In this document: positions 43,102 through 55,400 of the stretch, piece by piece
How the letters are laid out: each line of letters opens with the position of its first letter
Position numbering within the stretch: the stretch's first letter is position 1
Assembly: GCA_013433145.1 (NCBI GenBank)
Contig: CM024169.1
Span: 10,176,817-10,240,816 of the forward strand
DNA length: 64,000 bases
Direction: 5' to 3'
Source: Ascaris suum
Lineage: Eukaryota; Nematoda; Chromadorea; Rhabditida; Ascarididae
The notes under the pieces: model-generated
The model's database searches: none
Told to the model about the DNA's origin: nothing
What the model saw: only the letters and a program-made list of their open reading frames with translations
Program-made: the position numbers and the translations under genes

Positions 43102-46100
43102 TTTGTTTGCGTTTCTATGCCGATTTGCCACTCAAAAATGTTGTATAAATATCAACTATCGATTGAATTTTAAAGAATTTCCGATACAAAATGCAGTAAG
43201 ATGGAAAATAATCATATTCGGATTTAAGTTTTGTTTTTTGGATTTTTTTTCTTAGAAATATTGACTACCTCGAATGATGGGCACTACTCAGAGAAATAGT
43301 CACACTTTTCGTAACGTATAAGGAAGAAATCATCCGATAAATCTAAGTGAATCGTTTTTCTTAGAAATACTCAATATTTGATTCAACTTCAGTTTCTTCA
43401 TTATGACTGTTTTTCTTGCGGTTTTTTAAAATAATTTCTACAAACATGAATATTGAATACGAGTATAAAAAGTGCATATTTGTACGCATGAACTGTTCTT
43501 CCCACAGTTCATATCGAGTTGCACAGTGCAAAGCGCTTTTTTTCAGCAACACATAATTGACTTCTCTCATTCCCATTAATTCCTCTTCAATTGATCAATA
43601 GCTTATGAAATGCTCTAAATCATTTAAAATGAACAAAGCAACTTTTTTAGATGGAAGAATTCTTCTATAAGATCTATGAATTTTATTGTTGAGAATTCGG
43701 AAAGAGGATTGATTTTTGCAAATCGGAAGTTTCGATAATAGAGGTCGTTCTTTCTTCCCTGAAAATGAGCTGAAGTTCTTTTGAGTTTACTTCATCTTCT
43801 TCTTTGTTATGCCTAGCAATTTGATGGTTTGCTGAGATTGTGCATTATAAGAACTAGAAAGCATAGGCGTTTTGCAATATCTCTAAATAAGTTCTATCTT
43901 ATATTCGATTACAAATATCATATAGATGTTCGATTCTTCAATTTTTTTCATTAGAAATAACTATCAATATGATGGTTTATTTCTCAATATGTGAACAATT
44001 CCACTACTTGCACAAACATCGACAAACATTTGCTTTTTATTCAGATTCTCGTTTCATTTGGCTAAACTTATCGTGAGTGTGCTACAGTTGCTAGAAGCAA
44101 AAAAGGACTTCCTTTAACTGTAATATTTTCTTACTCCGCTTAAAATCGTTGGCTTTGAAAACTGTGTATAGAAATGAGTTCGTTTATCGAAACTACATGT
44201 CTCGTCGTTATCCATCGGGTTTCCTCTTTTGATAAGCAATTAAATGTTTCGAATGTTATATTTGCCTTTTTTTCAGTGATTAAAATAAATTGTTTGCAGC
44301 CGAACTCTATACTCCTGTCGTAGTTTGTGTAATTTTTTAGCACTTATTGAATGTAATGTTGTCGGCTGACTCATTTAATCGATTTAATCGTTCGCCCTTT
44401 TAAAGTTGATCAAAACGTCGAGTCTTGCTTTCATCGGAATTGTTTTTTTCTTTCACTTTTAGTTTTTATGAATTTGAGTTCCGTTTTGTGTTTGTTTGTT
44501 TTCTTTTTCTTCTCAATATGAACGAATAGAATTACGTAAGAACGGTCATCAAATGCGAGACGCTTGTCAATGTGCACATATAAATTCAGCAGTTAGGGAT
44601 CAATCATATTCACCTGTTTGAATTATGTTTCTTGCCTGTTTAGTATGCGTCCTCTCTAATGAGTTATTCAGTTGAACTTCCTACATATGAAAGTATTTAA
44701 TGAGGAAGAACTGCACTAATCGGACTTGTAGATTTTTTAGATCATTGAAGAAATGTGGCTGTGGTTGAATAGTTCAGAAAAATTTTACAGGCATAAGTTT
44801 CCATCGTAATATCGAAATTCCCCACCAGCGAATGTATGTTTTTGAGTTGTTAGGTAGTATGAATTTTCTCGAGCTATGTTCGAATGTTTCTTTTGCCTAA
44901 TTATACAAAAGTTTATTCCACCATCTTCTGGTCTATTTCGGTTTTCGTATCTCTCATATTGGTCTATATATGAATTTTTATTGGAAGATAAGGTTGCTAT
45001 GTGAAGTACAGCGGAGATTCTGTCACATATTTCAGTTAAATGTGCCAAAAATTGCATCTGACAGTTTTCGATTTCAAATTGTTGTTTACACGATAGGAGC
45101 ATGATAAATGCATTCTAGAACAATCCAGTAGTATCTCCAAGAAACGGAGCGGTACAAGTCAATAGACTTTAGAACTTCCAATAAAATTAATTAAAAGGAT
45201 ACATTGATTAATAAAATTGATGGGTTTCAATCAATAGGTTGATAAAATAGAACTTATTAATGGGTCTGTGACAGAACTTCTTCCGAATCTACTTTTTTTA
45301 ATCTCACAAACGATACTTGAACAAATAGTAAAAACATGTCGTTTTCGATTGCTCACCACTGTTATTTTTAATACATGTGCTTTCGATCTATGATTTTAAA
45401 TTCCTTACTTAATTTAATTTCTTTATGTCTCTTTGACATCCTTACTGCATGGAGCAATTGAGGCAAAGTTTTATGAGATCACGGATACACAAATAAGGGC
45501 ATCAAGAATAACAACAATAATCATTCCCTAAATTTGACACGGTTCTCTGATTTCCATCCATTTTTTCGTAATGATTCTCCATGAATAATTGACTAATTTT
45601 AAATTCGTACACGATAGGTGTACAATAAAAAAGTTGTTCTTTCTATTTCATGTTGAGTCGCAATCATTTTTCCACATGAGTCCTATATGTTTCAATTATT
45701 TCCGAAGCAGTGGTCACAAATAAATTCAACTGATTATAAAATTCGTTACATTAGCTTAATGAATTCGCTACATATCACAATCGATAAGGTGGGGAGAATC
45801 CTCATATTTTTGGTGGGTACGTTGTTCAGCTTGCATCCTATATAGTTGCATAGCGCTCAGTGTTGGCTGACTATTATACGGTAGCCATTGCCAAAGATTC
45901 AGTTAACCGGTTGGTTATGGCATACTTCAAGTTTAATGCAATTACCTCTAAATATAGGATCAACTACTGCTCAGTTTGGAGAGAGATCTGATTCAGTATA
46001 CGCTTATATGGGTTCATCGTTCAGCTACCAGTAACTTATAGGTAAATGTCGGTTAAATATAGTGAAACTTACTAGAGCATTAACTTGAAATTATTGGCAT

Positions 46101-48403
46101 ACATTTTGGATAGTAGGTATTCCAATTTAGCCATATAATAATTTTTATATTTCAGTTTTTTGCACCCCTAGTCAACTAGAGTGAAAATCGATAAAATTAC
46201 TATATTTTAGTGTTTTCACATTACAGTAGCAGCACATGACATTTGAGAAAATAGCGAACCGATAAAAATAAAGAGAAAGAATAAATGGCGAATCGATAGG
46301 ACGTTTAAAAAAAAACAGCGAACATTCTTTTGAATACTAAAGTGTCTAGGTGGTAGTAAATTTCGGTTCTGCTAGTAATAATATATGCAGCGTGCCTCGG
46401 CTGGTTTTTTTTTGAATTGAATCTGTCATGCTCATTCGCTGCTTTGTTGTCACAATCGGTTGTTGATTTAATAAACATTTCTTTCGGAATAAAACGACAA
46501 TTTGTAATTTTCATCTTAATGTACTTGCAACTGTCATTCAAACAAAGGTATTTGACGACGGTGACAAAACTACAGTGGCAAAAAGAGCAGCACATTAGAG
46601 AGGTATCAATGCGAAACTCATTTTTTCTCGAATACCAAAAACTTCAAATGCAGAAAAGCTGCTAAATGCGCGAAAATCTCAAAGAGAAAACGCATACGTA
46701 ATTTGTCCTTTTTATCTGAGTAATAACTTCTCATTGCAAGTAAAATGAACCGGTTTTTCTCTATATCTTATTACGATGTTGTTGGCTGGTACAATATTCT
46801 TCCTTATTACATTGTTTGGTGAGTCAAGGTGAATTTAAGCTTCATTCTTCGTTCCGTATAGAATTTTAGTCAAAATATATTCTTCGACCAATTCGGCGAG
46901 TCGTATTCTTTGGCCGATTCGGCTGTGTTGTATTTTTCGACCGGTCGGATCGGTTTGAGATGCGCGTCCCTGAATTTTTTACTTCTCAGTTTTTCGAGTG
47001 TACGATGGAGGTTTATCGCGTTTCAAAAACCTTCAAAGACCTAGCGCGTAGATTTACTGCATAGAAGAGCTAAGTGAAAGCAAATGACTTGACGTACCAA
47101 AAGACAAATGAAAGCGGTGTTTATTACTGAGCGAAATGCAATCAATAAGTTATGATATGTGTTCAGTCATCTTCCTCCTGATTCCCATGATAAGACAAAC
47201 AACTAGCAATTACCGGTTTGCAAAGAGTTACCGATCGTTGGACAGAGTAACCCAGTGTTTCTGAATGTGTACCTGCCTCCGGAAAAGTAGTTTTGGACCG
47301 CCTCGTCAAGTTGCCGTCAAAAACAATGGGAAAGAAATTCCACACAGGAAAGAGGGAGTTGGATTTTATTGGACAACATAAGTGAGTAGGCCTGATCTGC
47401 TTGAATGTGCAAGTAAGAATATTTATACAAATGAGGAAATTTCCACAAGTGAGGATATAAAATAAATCAGTGGAGCAGATAAGTTTTTAGCAGTCTTCGG
47501 CGTCCAGCCTATCAACCGACCTAGGAGAATTGCAGCTTCACGCAGATGAGGTCGCACAGGTGTGCGAAGGTGAAGACCAAATTTGGATAGAAAATATTAT
47601 GAGATCTGGAAAGACGATACCGATTTAAGGACCACTCCTCGTCACAAACCGCCTCGATTTGTAAATCTCTGAAATATGGTATTTTGCCTTCCATATATAC
47701 ACCTGTACGCCTTTCCATCTTTCTGGTATTCGACAGAGGAGTGTTTCATACGTTCAGTGTGACTGCAAATTTCTATAGCTCTTTCCCATCTCAATACATG
47801 GAACACCGAACGATTTCACTTTATACAGCACTCCACAATATCAATTTTAGCAGTCGTTTCGTTATCGAATTTAGTAGTACGCTATGATGAAGATAAAATT
47901 TAGCACATTATTGTAATTCAGTAACAATTAACTAATGAATTGCAAAAGTGCAAATTACCTCCAGGCCAATAAACAATTGACAGTAGGACATGTACAACGC
48001 ATGCAATTATCTCCTCGACAAATTCCTGCACAAAAATTTATAGAGAATGACTTTATGTGTCAAATACGTGCTTATTACATGTCTTTTTTACTCGACGGGA
48101 TTACCTCATGTCAGCGTGCAGCCTGTTAAATCCCTCTGAACGATCGTTGAAATAGTGGAAGGTTTCTTTCTATATTATGCATAAAACCACACAGTTTGAT
48201 AACAAAAATGCGGTACTCACTGGTAATTCAGGTGATCTCCATGCTCCCTACGTTTATCTCAGCTAGCTCAAAACGTTTGAATGGTTGTTTTGTTTACAAC
48301 ATAACAGAGTGTATTGTGTTGCTCGATTGTGATTCCATGGTTTCTCACATTCCAATGAGATGGTTATAGATGTAGGCTGTTGAATGATCCTAAGGAAAAA
48401 AGG
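43102..48403. other. Tail-to-tail intergenic region
   Basis: 5.3 kb between the LRCH 3' end (+) and the zinc transporter 3' end (-). Only short ORFs, for example 44785-45102 (-) and 47521-47718 (-), neither recognised. It should hold both 3' untranslated regions. Confidence 0.65.
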
Positions 48404-48681
48404 TCAGATTGGTGGTATGCATTGATTGCAATCTTGTGTACTTGGCAAATAGCCTTCGATTTGTATCGTGCTTTCGTGCACACCGTATCGATTCCTCAGC
48501 ATAAGCGTAGTCGTTCTGAGAATGTGTTGTGCGTTGCATGATTCATTCACCTCCAGATGTACACTGATGGCTACCTTATCGAGAGTTAATGCCCAGATAC
48601 GCAAATCGTGCACTTTACGTACTCCTTCGATGTTCTCTAACGAATCGAACACACTTCGGAAGTCGATACTCGATGGCCTTC
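48404..48681 (-). CDS. ZnT exon 6: cytosolic C-terminal domain
   Basis: Read on the minus strand from 48681: acceptor atttaag|ga completes GGA. The translation includes GRPSSIDFRSVFDSLENIEG, VRKVHDLRIWALTLDKVAIS and STIQIEGYLPSTQDCNQC, then a stop at 48404. Human ZnT3 has [26 protein letters not shown] in this place. The terminal CxxC (CNQC) is typical of the ZnT2/3/4/8 subfamily. Confidence 0.95.
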
Positions 48682-51600
48682 CTTAAATAAGCTTAATTAA
48701 CGATGATTTTTATTCGGAAATTTATCTCATGCAATAATCCAATCCAAAAATTTGCATTTCAAAGCAAAAAGTGGTGAAATAGATCAGTAAAAGGCGCAAA
48801 TATCATAGCAATACTCAGAAAAACACGAACAATTCGTCGTTGAACCTAGTTGCCTTATTTTCGCAGAGATAGCACACTTACTTTTTCTTTTTTTATTCTG
48901 CATGAGAACTATAAGCTCAAAGAAAATTGCTTCAGTATGAACGAATCAGAAAATTCCTATTCGAACCCGAAGCGACTTTAATTGAAAATGTGGATGTTAA
49001 TATAGGGACAGCAGATCATGCTACTGCCTGTTACTGGACCAATTGCAAGGAAAGCCAAATTAAGCAACCTCTGCTTTCGTGTGGAAAGACTGACGTTTGG
49101 AAACTACCATCTGTACTTAAATCACAACTCCACAGGTTGACTGACGATCATGTTTAAATTTTTATTTCCCTGGCACGACGTCACTGGCAGTGTACCGAAG
49201 TACCTAACGTTTACAGGTTGGATTTATATGCAGTCCATCGTTACTCGTCTCACAACAATTTTCACGTTCATGCTGTATGTGATGACACATACATTAGGTA
49301 GTAACACCAATGAGTATTATAATTTCTCCTTAGAAATACTCAAATTTAGAGGCAAATATCTGTGACACTTATGGTAATCTTCGAATTACCTTCAAGAAGT
49401 ACAACGAGAGCATCGCGAACAATATAAAACGTTGTGCAAATAACGATCACTGAGAATAGCAATGTGCAAATCGGATCCACTATCGACCAAGTTTCCTTAA
49501 AAAAAGAAATTATTTGATGACAGATTGCAAACTTTTCTGAGATACATCGTTTTCGAGAAACGAAACTATCACATACAATATCAAATTGTTGATGCAGAAA
49601 ATGAACTCATAAAATGAATATTAGATGAATGCTTAGTGAATTCATATGATTCTTGTATCTCTTTACTAAGTCTAATATATTTCAACAAAGATAGTAACGC
49701 AAACCAACGGCTCATTATTTTGCTGCAGTTGAAATATAAAGCAGTGGTAACAAATTTTTAGAGAGGAACGTAATGTAAAGCATAAAAGATTTATATGAAA
49801 TCATTGTTCACACATCATTTTTAGTGAAAATTCAGAGACACTCTTGAATGTACCCGTTTTTGAACAGGTGTGCAAATGAATAAGAAGATTTGGTACGTAT
49901 GCGCTTTTCCAATTCCATTCTCTAGGTCAGTCATGTCCACGAATTGCTAATAAACCGGGAAATACGCTTTTATAATTCAGGTGATCCAACCGCTCATACA
50001 AATTCATCACACAAAATTCGTTTGTTTTGTTATTCGATCGATGTTATGTGGAAATCAACCACAGTGAAATAAATGTGAATTGTTAGGCATTCTTATGATC
50101 AAAACTTCTTCCTTAATTAAAAGTTATGTTGAAAATTAGCGCAGAAGGTCATTCTATAATACACAATACATAAATATACTTATCGATTTTTGTAACTTCA
50201 ACTCGAATGTTTCCAAGTTGGAATTTCCACACAGAACGAAACAAGAACATATTTATGCACAGACCGATATCCACGCATTTATTCATGTACGGAAACGGAA
50301 TTGTGGTGCTGTGCAAATTTAGTTGGAATAAGCGGATAGCAAATGAAAGATTCACATTGAAGAAGATGAGAAGTGCAGCGACGAGTACACCGACACTTTG
50401 AATAAGATCACCGAGGACGTGTATCATTGCCGCTCGAACGTTAATGTTCGGTTGCTCTCCTGCATCCGGGCTATTTCGACCTGTCGTACCATGCGAGTGT
50501 GTATGACCTCCAAAATATAGTAATACTCCCATACTGAAAAAAAACTGCTTTTTAAAACAAGGACACGAAGAAATAGTAAACCTTTTGCTTTACATGAGCA
50601 GGTCTAAAAGGCAATTCTGAGTGGTTCCTTCAGAAAGCTGTTGCTAGGACAACGTGGGTTTTTTGTAAGGCCGTTTTTGGAAAGTTATAGTGTTCGTTCT
50701 TTCACAATTTGTTTGTAGGTGCGGAATGAGCATTTTCGAACCGATCATTGGTGACTTCGAACCTTCCTCCTAGATATACTGCTATGCACTGATTCAGGGT
50801 TGGAATGATCGCTAAGTGATCAGCATATACAGTCGCAAAATTACATCAAAACTTTCAAGTTAATAGAGCTTAGCTGCAATAAAAAATATCACTGGTGTAA
50901 CATAAATACGTCCGTATAGGCATCTGCAGATATTACTAGATGAAACTGAAATAAGTAAAAACAGACACGATATTGACGATCACACCGAGGCTAGCAGTGA
51001 TTGCCATGATCTGTGCATCGATATCGTAATCTGCACGAATGATTCGGTCGATTGCCAAATAGACCAGAATGCCGGTGATTATCCATATGAGGAAAACAGA
51101 AACAAATGCACCCAAAACCTCTGCAAAGATTTCCACGAAAATAAACATCCGCAGCGAGTACTACTTAATGGACGAAAAAATCGTAGACGCTAGAGGTAAA
51201 GCTGCAAGATATATTCCTTCAATGACTGATCGCTTAGTATTGAGCCTCGACTAACACTAAAGCGATGTTTCAGAATTATTCAAATCCTGCAGTTCGATTT
51301 AGAAAGGGGTTCAAACCGTTGCATTCAACTAGTTAGACTCACTTAGTTAAGCGATAATAAATGGTTATTTTTATTTCCTTAGTGATTTTACTTGTTTATT
51401 AGCTGGTCTCGAAAAGATGCAACTCGAATAATCGAATACAGAACAAATTTACGCTTTTTTATTTCCTAAAAAAGTCTCTCTGCTTTGATTAAACACTAAA
51501 TTGCTAAGTTATTTTTGTTAACAAGTTGTATATATTCTTGTACTAAATGCGTTATATATCACGTTCCTAATGAGTTAAATTATTTCGAAACAATGTACCA

Positions 51601-52452
51601 AAAATAAATTTATTCGTGCATATCCACATTAAAAAATGGTACTTTGTCAACACTAATAACTAAAAACACCCTATGATTAAGTCTTTCAAAAATCGTTCCA
51701 TATTACATCTATAAAGAACGTGAGAAGTTCATATGTGAAGAGTGCATCAATTTTACGAGTATAATTTCTCACAGATAATTAATAAATTGATAATCAACTA
51801 GACTTCCCTAACAAACGGTCGAAGGTTATAACATTGCAAGTATATTTTTGAGTGCTATAAAAAACACGACTGTTGCACTGACATACAATAGTCTTTCCTC
51901 GTTTTCTAACAGATACACAAGCGACTAACTTGTAGAAAGCATCACCGTTGCATTTGCTCGTTCAATTGATTGATTGAATTCTCTAAAACGAAAGCGGTTA
52001 TATCTCACCTGCACGATGCCAACCGAAACTCATTCGTTGTGATGCCGTCGTCCAGCAAATAAAGTGCAAATAACGAAATGAGCATACTCGCAAAATCATT
52101 GAGCTGTAATATAGGCTCATATGTTGATACGGAAATCGTGACTTTTCTGCATGATTTACAATCGATAACTTTTTGGTAAAAAATTAATAAAACTAAAAAT
52201 CAAGCATTTTCATGCATTAATTGAATGACACAGCTAATTCTACTTGCCTTAAAAGTGCGATGCGTCGGTGATGATAGCCAGCGACTGTGCTAAAAGGCCA
52301 CCGATAACCTCGCAAATCATAAAGCCAAACATACAACCAGTGATGCCCAGAGGACACGCTTAGCCCTCCTGCTTGACGTCGGTGCATCAACTCGTCTATC
52401 GTGACAATGAAAGTCGTTCAAGTTTCTATCCGACGAACCATAGTCTGGTTTC
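48404..52452 (-). CDS. Zinc transporter, cation diffusion facilitator (ZnT2/3/8-like)
   Basis: Six exons on the minus strand. The CDF family exports Zn2+ from cytosol to vesicles or out of the cell by proton antiport, using six membrane helices and a cytosolic C-terminal metal-binding domain. Visible landmarks: a His/Cys motif in the N-terminus (FHCHDRR); TM2 with SLAIITDASHF and LND (HxxxD across the exon junction); FGWHRAEVLGA at TM3; a His loop (GHTHSHG); TM5 HVLGD (second HxxxD metal site); and a C-terminal LRIWALTLDKVAISVHLEV domain ending DCNQC. This pattern is that of ZnT2/ZnT3/ZnT8. The four 3' exons (51120-48404) are intact with matching phases. The two exons before them carry frame breaks, and no initiator exon was found, so the copy may be inactive or the sequence faulty here. 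Confidence 0.88.
48682..49389 (-). other. ZnT intron 5
   Basis: Ordinary GTAATT to TTTAAG intron, with short plus-strand ORFs only. Confidence 0.7.
49390..49495 (-). CDS. ZnT exon 5: TM6 region
   Basis: Acceptor tttttttaag|gaa (phase 0), donor cttgaag|gtaatt (phase 1). The translation ETWSIVDPICTLLFSVIVIC then TTFYIVRDALVVLLE matches human ZnT8 YKIADPICTFIFSILVLAST and LMEG. Confidence 0.95.
49496..50355 (-). other. ZnT intron 4
   Basis: No feature beyond an open-frame extension of exon 4 past its donor. Confidence 0.7.
50356..50533 (-). CDS. ZnT exon 4: His loop and TM5
   Basis: Acceptor tttttcag|t completes GTT with the previous exon; donor ttcaat|gtgaat (phase 0). The translation MGVLLYFGGHTHSHGTTGRN is a short His loop (three His), followed by NINVRAAMIHVLGDLIQSVG and a hydrophobic TM5. 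HVLGD supplies the intramembrane Zn2+ ligands. The His loop is shorter than in many ZnTs. Confidence 0.96.
50534..50966 (-). other. ZnT intron 3
   Basis: Donor GTCTGT, acceptor TTTTTCAG; nothing else seen. Confidence 0.7.
50967..51120 (-). CDS. ZnT exon 3: TM3-TM4
   Basis: Acceptor atctttgcag|ag completes GAG after HRA; the exon ends atcgt|gtctgt (phase 2). The translation VLGAFVSVFLIWIITGILVY, LAIDRIIRADYDIDAQIMAI and SLGVIVNI matches human ZnT8 ILGALLSILCIWVVTGVLVY and the PDY.I.A.VM block. Confidence 0.96.
51121..52008 (-). other. ZnT intron 2
   Basis: GTGAGA to TTTGCAG intron, AT-rich, no features. Confidence 0.7.
52009..52103 (-). CDS. ZnT exon 2: end of TM2 and loop, frame broken
   Basis: Acceptor atattacag|ctc, donor gtgcag|gtgaga. 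The first part reads LNDFASMLISLFALYL in one frame; the last part reads TTASQRMSFGWHRA in the frame shifted by +1. Both parts are required by the family (ADVGSMMGSLFSLWL, then FGWHRSE). The exon is 95 bases where 97 would keep frame and match ZnT3 length, so two bases appear to be missing near 52050-52056. Confidence 0.85.
52104..52251 (-). other. Damaged ZnT intron 1
   Basis: Acceptor intact (attacag). At the 5' end the expected junction follows CAC TTT, where the sequence is TAAGGCAAG rather than GTAAGG. A GC donor (AAG|GCAAGT at 52248/52247) exists but would leave an in-frame TAA. Confidence 0.6.
52252..52452 (-). CDS. ZnT exon 1 (first recognised): N-terminal His motif, TM1-TM2, frame broken
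   Basis: Acceptor atgccttcag|g. The frame reads KPDYGSSDRNLNDFHCHDRR, then SSRRAKRVLWASLVVCLAL and meets a TGA. The family continues in another frame as MICEVIGGLLAQSLAIITDA SHF. One missing base near 52320-52323 (a TTT run) would restore it. The HCH motif and RAKRxLxxAS start of TM1 are typical of ZnT2/3/8. No initiator exon was found upstream. Confidence 0.82.
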
Positions 52453-55400
52453 CTGAAGGCATAACCCTTTAAAAAAATCGTGCACGATTCCGATGCTGAC
52501 TAAGGTTCCATTTTCATAGCGGCGTGCTTATTTGGGCTGTCGAGCGTTCATTGGTCGTCCAATTCCGGCTTGGAATGCCGAAATTTCATGTTTTTTAAGA
52601 GTTTTGATTCTGTTTTCGGAAAAGCTTTTCGGATTCAGCCCTTCTTCATGCACTTTGCTCGTCCGAGTGCCCGCGCAAGCGGTCTTTTCTCTCCGACATG
52701 CTTCGATTAAAAGGCCTGCGGATCGCTTAAATCCTACCCCCTCAGAAGCATACCTTCCTCCGATACCCGTTAATTAAGTTCACACTTCGTTTTTTTGTAT
52801 TGTTATGAAAAGTGAAAATATGGACGAATATTAAGTAATTCAAAGAATGTCGACCAAATAAAATATTTTCCCCGTGCCAATATTCTATACGAAAAAACAA
52901 TTCCAATAAAGATACTAACTAGAGGAATGGCACGATATATGCTTTTCTAATCCACATCACCTCTTTCACGAATTAACTGCCGATAAATAATAAAATATAA
53001 GTAGCAGTGCATTAATAACACAAATGATGAGACCACTCTACAGTTCTTTACAAAATATTTGCTTATGTGAGTCAACCGATATAAAATCAGAAGCCGGCTG
53101 CTGCAAAGATGCACGCAAATTCTTTTAGCACTCTGAGCGCCTAACTTGTCCCGAATGTGGTGGAATTTAAAAGGTTGGCAAGGAATTCTTTGCTAGAGAA
53201 AGATCACAGACTAGAGAGTTCTTAAAAAGATTGAAGCTTTAGCACTTTTTGTCATAAAAACGGAGATGAAATTTTTACGATAATACAGGTGAGACGATTT
53301 TCTTCTTTCCTCACCTTGAAAAGTTGAAGTTTTTAGTTTCATAGACTCAACCTCTGAATATGTGGATGGTGACTGACTCCAAATGAGTCTGCAATATAAA
53401 TTAGACAGCGCAACTAGTTTAATATTTAATGAGGGATAATCTCGAAATAAACAAATTCATATCACATTATTTTCACAATTATGCTAATTATGTGCTAATT
53501 TTGCGTGTAAATATTTGTGTGGAAATCATGTAAGTTTAAAAATAAATTCGTCGTTTTAGTTATATGAAGGGACCCAAAGCTGATTTATGTATTACTAGTT
53601 AATGCAAAGATTTATGTGAAGGAAATTGTGTGTGCGCACCTTAGCATAGTCTTTATCCTATATTAGGTGCTTTCTCCTTCATTTGCATATTGCATAATTC
53701 TACCTGACAAGATGAGCACGTTACCAATGATAAAATATGCAGCAAAGAAAAGAATGAACTAACTCATCGATAAGCAAGCGCTCGTCCTCATACATTGCAA
53801 GTAGACAGCAATATTCGAATGGGCCGAAGCACTCTTATCAGTGATGATCGTTTGAAACTGCAACGAATGGGTATGACGCCGATTTGATGAAAGTGTTATA
53901 CATCGAACGGCAGTCGTAATGATCACATATTCTCAGCACTGTTGGCATAACATTATGCTGCACTGAGCTATTAGCGAATGATAATTGAGTGATTTCTGGA
54001 TTTGAATGTCACCTCGCTGGAATTCCTACTGGGATTATTAAGCATGGGCCAACTTGTTTATTGCTTATCATTCTAAACGGAAAAGAAAGCACGAAAGGTA
54101 ATAAAAGAAACAAATGAGAAGAAGTGCCAGAGAAACTGGTAGGATCAGCGTTTTTATGGACCAGATTCCATTGCTCCAATATGCAATAAACAATAAAAAA
54201 ACGCAATAACACATTATTAATTTGCTCCAACTATTCGTTAGTAGAAATTTCCGAGACATGGGCTGTCGAGTGCGATTCGGCTGATCTTAGAATGCGACCT
54301 AACCGGCTGGAAATGCTTGTAAATTTTTAGGCATATTTAGGCATATTTAACTGACTTTAATAAGATTTGAGATTGCTAGGTCAACCTGATGGCCAGTGGA
54401 AGGCAAGCGCATGAATTCCACTTGTCGAATACCGCACCTCTAGCTTCATGGCTTCAGTGATGCAAGTGCCACATAGATGCCAGGAAGACAGACCGACAAA
54501 TGCGTGCGATATATATTATGCAGAAAGATATACGTAAGCATGCAAGCATACATGCATTCCCCATATAAACACGACGTCGAAAAAAGAGCTTTGCAAATAC
54601 AAACTGACATTGCATATCTCGGCATAGCGAACTGATACACGGGGAAAAAAGATGGAATGGCAAAATTGCATGGAGGAATTTTTGAAGGAAATTGTGGAAT
54701 ACTCAACGCTTAATTCATGGCAATAATGGTTCGCGACCTGGTTCATGTCGCAGGAAGTCTTTGCTCGCAAATCACCTGTCTTTCAGCTGTGACGAAGTAA
54801 TTCTGAGGGCTAGCTACCACGAAACAACGAAAATGCTTCGAATTCAAAGTAACTGCTTGCGTAGGGCAACAAATGCAAAACAAGCATTATATGGGTGTCT
54901 ATCAATAAAACTGCAGGCACTTAAAAAAGCCATCCAACTTTCCATCCACTGACGCGCTAATGTCTTTTTTCAAATGCAGCATTATCGACTGTGCATTGAC
55001 TGTGCATTGCGTGATTGCAAGGTGTTGAGCCCTGTTGTGCTCCTCTACTCTTGATTTGTCCACGAAGGAATCGCAAATTCCTTCTCTTTCCAGGCTTGAA
55101 CACATGTTGTGTAATATGGCAATGACTGGAGAGATTAAGTTTTTTTATTAAGCCTTAGAAATTAACAACAGCAACGGCGGAGCGGATAATACGAGGGCAG
55201 AGGGGATCGTCGCTCCCACACAGCCTTGGCACGAATAATGCCACTTCGGCACCAAACAGAATCATGAACTCCTCATGCCCGAGACATTTCGCGGCTGGAC
55301 TGCGCACGACTATGGTCCGAACCGACCTTCGCAAGGGGCGACACCTCACGTGAAAAGCTAGAAGAACGCTGATGCCCTCTAATCATACGCGCTGTCCTTT

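Noticed and set aside
47163..47718. Two minus-strand ORFs suspected as transposon remnants
   Set aside because: No transposase motif could be identified and no terminal repeats were seen.
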